Source of the DNA: Anaerolineales bacterium
GTDB taxonomy: Bacteria > Chloroflexota > Anaerolineae > Anaerolineales > Villigracilaceae
Assembly: GCA_025056515.1 (NCBI GenBank)
Contig: JANWWB010000237.1
Location: 1-9,883, forward strand
Length of the DNA: 9,883 nucleotides
Direction of reading: 5' to 3'
The stretch's first letter is position 1, and the number at the start of each line of letters is the position of its first letter. The notes below the pieces were generated by a model. It made no database searches, was not told where the DNA came from, and worked only from the letters and a program-made list of their open reading frames with translations. Position numbers and translations under genes: made by a program. Positions 6,326-9,883 of the stretch are shown here, piece by piece.

Positions 6326-7561
6326 TTACTCCGCAAAATCTTGCGGGAATCTTTCGATGGCGGTCGTGACAGCCATCGTGGAGAATTCGCCTAGCGGGCA
6401 GAGGCATTTGTTTTGCATCTGCTTGGCGACGGCATACAGCAGTTTGGTGTTGGCTTCTACTTCTTCACGGTGGCGAATGCGTTCAATGATGTGGAACATC
6501 CAATAAGTGCCATCTCGGCAAGGGGTACACTTGCCGCACGATTCATGCTTGAAGAAGTGGATCGTCTTGTTAAGGATCCAGTCCATGGAAACGCTGTCGT
6601 TAATGACGATCACGGAAGCGGACCCAAGGTCTGCACCGAGCGCCTTGACCGAGGCATAATCCATCGGCGTATCGAGCACCTTATCCTCAGCAGGCAGCAA
6701 AGCCGAAGATGCCCCAGCAGGCATAATTGCCTTGAGCGGTCGGTCATCCAGTATGCCGCCACCATAGTTGTAGATGAGTTCGCGAAACGTGGTTCCAAAA
6801 GGCAATTCATAGTTGCCCGGCTTCTTGACGTGGCCGGAGAGCGAGAAGATTTTCACTCCAGCGCTATCAACCGTACCGAGCGATTTGTACCAATCTGCAC
6901 CCTTTTCGATGATCAGCGGGACGTTGGTGAGAGTCTCAACGTTGTTGACCACGGTCGGCTTGCCATAGAGGCCGTAAACAGCCGGGAACGGCGGACGGAT
7001 GCGCGGTTGACCTCGCTTGCCTTCGATGGATTCGAGCAGAGCGGTCTCCTCGCCGCAGATGTATGCTCCTGCACCGAGATGGGTGTAGATGCGCAGGGAG
7101 TAATTTGTGCCGAAAAGATGGTCGCCCAAGAAGCCGGCCTGTTCCATTTCGGCGATTTTTGCGTCCAACCAGGCGGCAATTTGCCAGAATTCACCGCGCA
7201 GGTAAATATAGGCGGTCTGAGCCTGTACAGCGTATGCCGCAATGGCAATACCTTCCAGGAATTGGAAAGGATTGCCCTCCATGATCTCTCGGTCTTTGAA
7301 CGTGCCGGGTTCAGACTCGTCAGCATTGGCAACTACATAATGAGGCCAGATGGTATTTGGGACGAAACCCCACTTGACGCCGGTCGGGAACCCTGCTCCG
7401 CCACGACCACGCAGACCGGAGGCTTTGACAACCTCAATCACTTCTTGGGGCTGCATGCTCGTCACGGCTTTCTCGAGGGCCGAAAAGCCGCCGTTTTTCC
7501 GGTAAACGTCTAGTCCACTGATGTCGGGAATATCGCGGTGACGGAGGAGAAGATGGGCCAT
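6326..7561 (-). CDS. nuoF: NADH-quinone oxidoreductase subunit F (NADH/FMN-binding)
   Basis: This 411-residue subunit is the site of NADH oxidation; it binds NADH and FMN and passes electrons to cluster N3. The glycine-rich GRGGAGFPTGVKW begins at residue 52. The FMN/NADH fold continues through NADESEPGTFKDR, GAGAYICGEETALLES and KPTVVNNVETL. The [4Fe-4S] ligands are C342, C345 and C348 in ESCGKCTPCR and C388 in CPLG; C386 beside it is an extra cysteine. The start at 7561 lies two bases after the nuoE stop, behind a near-perfect ribosome binding site. Length and motifs match the family, and I see no defect. Downstream, the usual partner nuoG is displaced by a methyltransferase gene that begins about 10 bp after the nuoF stop. 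Confidence 0.97.
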   Translation of the reverse strand: MAHLLLRHRDIPDISGLDVYRKNGGFSALEKAVTSMQPQEVIEVVKASGLRGRGGAGFPTGVKWGFVPNTIWPHYVVANADESEPGTFKDREIMEGNPFQFLEGIAIAAYAVQAQTAYIYLRGEFWQIAAWLDAKIAEMEQAGFLGDHLFGTNYSLRIYTHLGAGAYICGEETALLESIEGKRGQPRIRPPFPAVYGLYGKPTVVNNVETLTNVPLIIEKGADWYKSLGTVDSAGVKIFSLSGHVKKPGNYELPFGTTFRELIYNYGGGILDDRPLKAIMPAGASSALLPAEDKVLDTPMDYASVKALGADLGSASVIVINDSVSMDWILNKTIHFFKHESCGKCTPCRDGTYWMFHIIERIRHREEVEANTKLLYAVAKQMQNKCLCPLGEFSTMAVTTAIERFPQDFAE

Positions 7562-7563
7562 GA

Positions 7564-8061
7564 TTATTTCACCTCCTTACGAGCCGTCTCAATGAATTCC
7601 AGCGCCTTCTCAACCGTCATGTTCTCGTGATACGAGATTCCGTCTGGTCCCTGAACTTGGAACATGGGAGCTTTGTTGCAGGCTGCCAGGCACATGACCG
7701 CCTCGACCGTCACCAAACCATCGGGCGTGGTCTCGCCAGGTTGGATGCCCAGCCGTTCGCAGAGTTGCGCTAGGAATTGATCTGCGCCGCGCAGGGCACA
7801 GGCAATATCGGTACAGACCTGAATGCGCAGTTTGCCTTCCGGTTTGTCGTGGTAGAGGGTGTAGAAGCCAACAATTTCAGCCACATCCGTCTCGGTGATG
7901 CCGCACAATTCGGCAATCTCGAGCATGTCGTGACGGTCTATAAAACCCTTGCCGAGTTGGGCGAGGTGCAGGAGCGGCATGACGGCCGATTGTTTACGCT
8001 CCGGTGGATATTTGGCAAAGATTTTCTGGATTTGTTCAGGATATTTTTCGCGTAGGGTCAT
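7564..8061 (-). CDS. nuoE: NADH-quinone oxidoreductase subunit E ([2Fe-2S] protein)
   Basis: This 165-residue thioredoxin-fold subunit holds cluster N1a next to the FMN of NuoF. The four ligands are C83 and C88 (CTDIAC), then C124 and C128 (CLAAC). Their spacing of 5, 36 and 4 residues is the classical family pattern. The N-terminal helical part (about 1-75) includes SAVMPLLHLAQLGKGFI and EIVGFYTLYH, both typical. The start at 8061 has GAGGAG (8076-8071) nine bases upstream. The last codons encode RKEVK and at the same time form the nuoF ribosome binding site, so E and F, which form a heterodimer, are probably translated together. The gap to the upstream nuoD is 66 bp. Confidence 0.96.
   Translation of the reverse strand: MTLREKYPEQIQKIFAKYPPERKQSAVMPLLHLAQLGKGFIDRHDMLEIAELCGITETDVAEIVGFYTLYHDKPEGKLRIQVCTDIACALRGADQFLAQLCERLGIQPGETTPDGLVTVEAVMCLAACNKAPMFQVQGPDGISYHENMTVEKALEFIETARKEVK
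7569..7579 (-). promoter_or_regulatory. Near-perfect ribosome binding site for nuoF within nuoE
   Basis: TAAGGAGGTGA is an almost full complement of the 16S rRNA 3' end, placed nine bases before the nuoF ATG (7561). It is made from the last sense codons of nuoE, so it fixes the nuoF start and suggests strong translation of NuoF. Confidence 0.8.
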
Positions 8062-8127
8062 CCGTCCAAACTCCTCGGTGGATCGGGTTAGCCATCGAAC
8101 CGATGTTGGTCCGATTGGCCATCCGAC

Positions 8128-9357
8128 TTACCGGTCAATGTCTCCTAATACAATGTCAATCGAGCCGATGATGCCAACCAAGTCGGCAATCAAGTGACCT
8201 TTGGCCATGAGCGGCAGAGCTTGTAGGTTGTCGAACGAGGGAGTCCGCCAATGGACGCGATAAGGCTTGGGACCCCCATCCGATTCAAGATAGACGCCCA
8301 GTTCGCCGCGCGGTGACTCGACTGCACTGTACACGTAGCCTTTCGGCGCGTTGAAGCCTTCGGTCCATAACTTGAAGTGGTGAATAAGCGCCTCCATGCT
8401 GACTCCGATCTCAGAGCGCGGAGGCGGGACGTACTTGCGGTTGTTCGAGCGCACCGGGCCCATAGGGAGTTTGTTCAATGCCTGCTCAATGATTTTGAGC
8501 GACTCGCGCATCTCTTGGACGCGCACAAGGTAGCGGGCGTATACGTCTCCTTCAGTGCGCGTTGGAATCTCAAAGTCGTATTGCTCGTAGCCAGAGTAGG
8601 GTTGTGCTTTGCGCAAGTCCCACTTGACGCCGACAGCGCGTAAGAGCGGTCCGGTGACGCCGAGATTTAAGGCCTCCTCAGCGCTGATTTTGCCAATCCC
8701 CAGCGTCCGGTCAAGGAAGAGCGGGTTACGGGTCAAGAGCGACTCATATTGGTCAATCCGCTTAGGGAACATCTTGAGGAAGTTTCGCACTGCTGTCTCA
8801 AATTCGACCGGCACATCGCGCCATAGTCCACCAGGTCGGATATAGGTGGTCATCATGCGCTGACCGGAGACCAGTTCAAAAATGTCCAGGATGTCTTCGC
8901 GTTCGCGGAAGCAGTAGAGAAAAGTGGACATGGCGGCCAGGTCCAGCGCGCCGGTTCCCAACCAGACGAGATGCGAGGCGATGCGTTGCAGTTCGACCAG
9001 GATGACGCGAATCGCCTGGGCGCGTGGAGGCACATCCAAATCGAGAAGTTTTTCGACCGCCAGGCAGTAGGCCAGGTTGTTGCCGACCGTGTTGAGGTAG
9101 TCAAGGCGGTCGGTCATCACTTCGGCTTTCTGATAGGTCTTGGCTTCCATGTTCTTCTCGATGCCCGTGTGCAGAAAGCCGATATCGGGGATGCAGTTGA
9201 CGATAGTTTCCCCATCGAGTTCGAGCAGGAGACGCAGTACACCATGTGTAGAAGGGTGCTGCGGCCCCATGTTGAGTAGCATGGTCTCGCCTGTCAAAGC
9301 GCGCTCAGAGACGAGATGTTTCAAATCATCTAGCGTGACTTCGAAAATGTCAGACAT
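8128..9357 (-). CDS. nuoD: NADH-quinone oxidoreductase subunit D (49-kDa type)
   Basis: This 409-residue subunit, related to the large subunit of [NiFe] hydrogenases, forms most of the quinone-binding cavity of complex I with NuoB and NuoH. The signature MGPQHPSTHGVLRL is at residues 30-43. H38 and Y87 (in DRLDYLN) match the histidine and tyrosine that contact the quinone head group in Thermus. Also visible are GFLHTGIEKNME, HLVWLGTGALDL, and the C-terminal block ESPRGELGVYLESDG followed by PYRVHWRTPSF. The protein ends GSIDIVLGDIDR, the usual C-terminus. The hydrogenase nickel-ligand cysteines are absent, as expected. The start at 9357 has GGAG (9366-9363) five bases upstream. It is a separate gene, not a C-D fusion as in E. 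coli. Confidence 0.97.
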   Translation of the reverse strand: MSDIFEVTLDDLKHLVSERALTGETMLLNMGPQHPSTHGVLRLLLELDGETIVNCIPDIGFLHTGIEKNMEAKTYQKAEVMTDRLDYLNTVGNNLAYCLAVEKLLDLDVPPRAQAIRVILVELQRIASHLVWLGTGALDLAAMSTFLYCFREREDILDIFELVSGQRMMTTYIRPGGLWRDVPVEFETAVRNFLKMFPKRIDQYESLLTRNPLFLDRTLGIGKISAEEALNLGVTGPLLRAVGVKWDLRKAQPYSGYEQYDFEIPTRTEGDVYARYLVRVQEMRESLKIIEQALNKLPMGPVRSNNRKYVPPPRSEIGVSMEALIHHFKLWTEGFNAPKGYVYSAVESPRGELGVYLESDGGPKPYRVHWRTPSFDNLQALPLMAKGHLIADLVGIIGSIDIVLGDIDR

Positions 9358-9392
9358 AATTGCTCCATCGCAAGGCGGCGCGTACGCATTGC

Positions 9393-9883
9393 TTACTCCT
9401 TTGCATATGGCTTGCGCACGTCAATTTCATCGAAGTTGAAAGTGAACTGCGGTTCTTCGTAGCCGAGAGGGTAATCCTTACGCAGGGGATGGCCTTCCCA
9501 GTCGGCAGGCATCAGAATACGGCGCAGGTCGGGATGACCCTCGGCCTTAATTCCGAACATGTCCCATAGTTCGCGCTCACGCCAGTTGGCGTTACGATAG
9601 AGGTGGGAGATAGTTGGAAGGGTGGGGTGAACACCGGGCACGGGGACGCGGAAGCCCAGCCTAAGATTCTGTGAGACTGAGGTGAACTGGTAAATGACAT
9701 GGAAGCGTGGATTTTCTTGTGGCCAATAATCCACAGCGGTTAACGCCGAGAGCAGTTCGAAGCCCAGGTCTTGCATTTTTTGGCAAGCTTCCACAATCCG
9801 TTCGCGCGGAATGACCAGGGTCACATCGCCTCGATATTCACTTGCTTGCACGCCGAAGGCTTGTTCCAGTTGTTGGACAATGG
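9393..9883 (-). CDS. nuoC: NADH-quinone oxidoreductase subunit C (30-kDa type, 5' end missing)
   Basis: This is the C-terminal 162 residues of the 30-kDa peripheral-arm subunit, which packs against NuoD near the quinone site. The reading frame stays open to the window edge ([16 protein letters not shown] at its start), so the true start lies outside. A GTG at 9851 is an internal valine codon. The family signature is clear: [11 protein letters not shown], then [25 protein letters not shown]. The protein ends [13 protein letters not shown]. The stop at 9395-9393 is 35 bp before nuoD. In the usual order nuoA and nuoB would lie beyond the edge. Confidence 0.95.
   Translation of the reverse strand, partial: IVQQLEQAFGVQASEYRGDVTLVIPRERIVEACQKMQDLGFELLSALTAVDYWPQENPRFHVIYQFTSVSQNLRLGFRVPVPGVHPTLPTISHLYRNANWRERELWDMFGIKAEGHPDLRRILMPADWEGHPLRKDYPLGYEEPQFTFNFDEIDVRKPYAKE

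Noticed and set aside
6316..6336. TTG start of the methyltransferase at 6336, overlapping nuoF.
   Set aside because: It lacks a convincing ribosome binding site. The ATG at 6315 is simpler, although its own site is distant, so the start remains somewhat uncertain.
6413..7513. A 366-residue open frame on the plus strand opposite nuoF.
   Set aside because: It lies wholly opposite nuoF, whose motifs are complete, and its translation shows no recognisable domain. It is an antisense shadow.
9849..9851. GTG as the start codon of nuoC.
   Set aside because: The frame continues upstream to the window edge with plausible NuoC sequence, and the family is longer, so this is an internal valine.

Overview
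The window is an almost uninterrupted stretch of a bacterial complex I (NADH:quinone oxidoreductase, nuo) operon, all on the minus strand. In transcription order it reads nuoC (5' end cut by the window edge), nuoD, nuoE, nuoF, a DNA methyltransferase gene, nuoG, nuoH, nuoI, an 80-bp array of heptamer repeats, nuoJ, a Phd/VapC-type toxin-antitoxin pair, and the first 35 codons of nuoK. The canonical C-D-E-F-G-H-I-J-K order is kept, and three foreign-looking inserts sit exactly in intergenic gaps.

The organism cannot be fixed from sequence alone. Separate nuoC and nuoD, the short NuoG of 689 residues, the NuoI tail, the long NuoH and the moderate GC content fit a Chloroflexota (Anaerolineae-like) bacterium best. 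That is an inference from general familiarity, not from a search.

Region by region: 9883-6326 encodes peripheral-arm subunits C, D, E and F. 6315-5257 is a beta-class DNA methyltransferase with no visible restriction endonuclease. 5213-1484 encodes G, H and I, with very short spacers or overlaps that suggest translational coupling. 1406-1485 is a heptamer array in strict 7-bp phase whose two halves are in opposite orientation. 1395-871 is nuoJ. 874-149 is a self-contained toxin-antitoxin cassette with its own promoter and a perfect palindromic operator; its -35 box overlaps the nuoJ stop codon. 105-1 is the start of nuoK.

The nuo products form one enzyme. E and F, with G, take electrons from NADH through FMN and a chain of Fe-S clusters. 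C, D and I carry them to quinone, and H, J and K belong to the proton-translocating membrane arm. All Fe-S ligands expected of E, F, G and I are present, so the enzyme looks functional despite the inserts. The most interesting feature is the combination: a repressible toxin-antitoxin promoter placed inside an essential-type respiratory operon just before nuoK, an orphan-looking methyltransferase between nuoF and nuoG, and a hairpin-forming repeat between nuoI and nuoJ. No gene-free stretch longer than 300 bases exists in the window.
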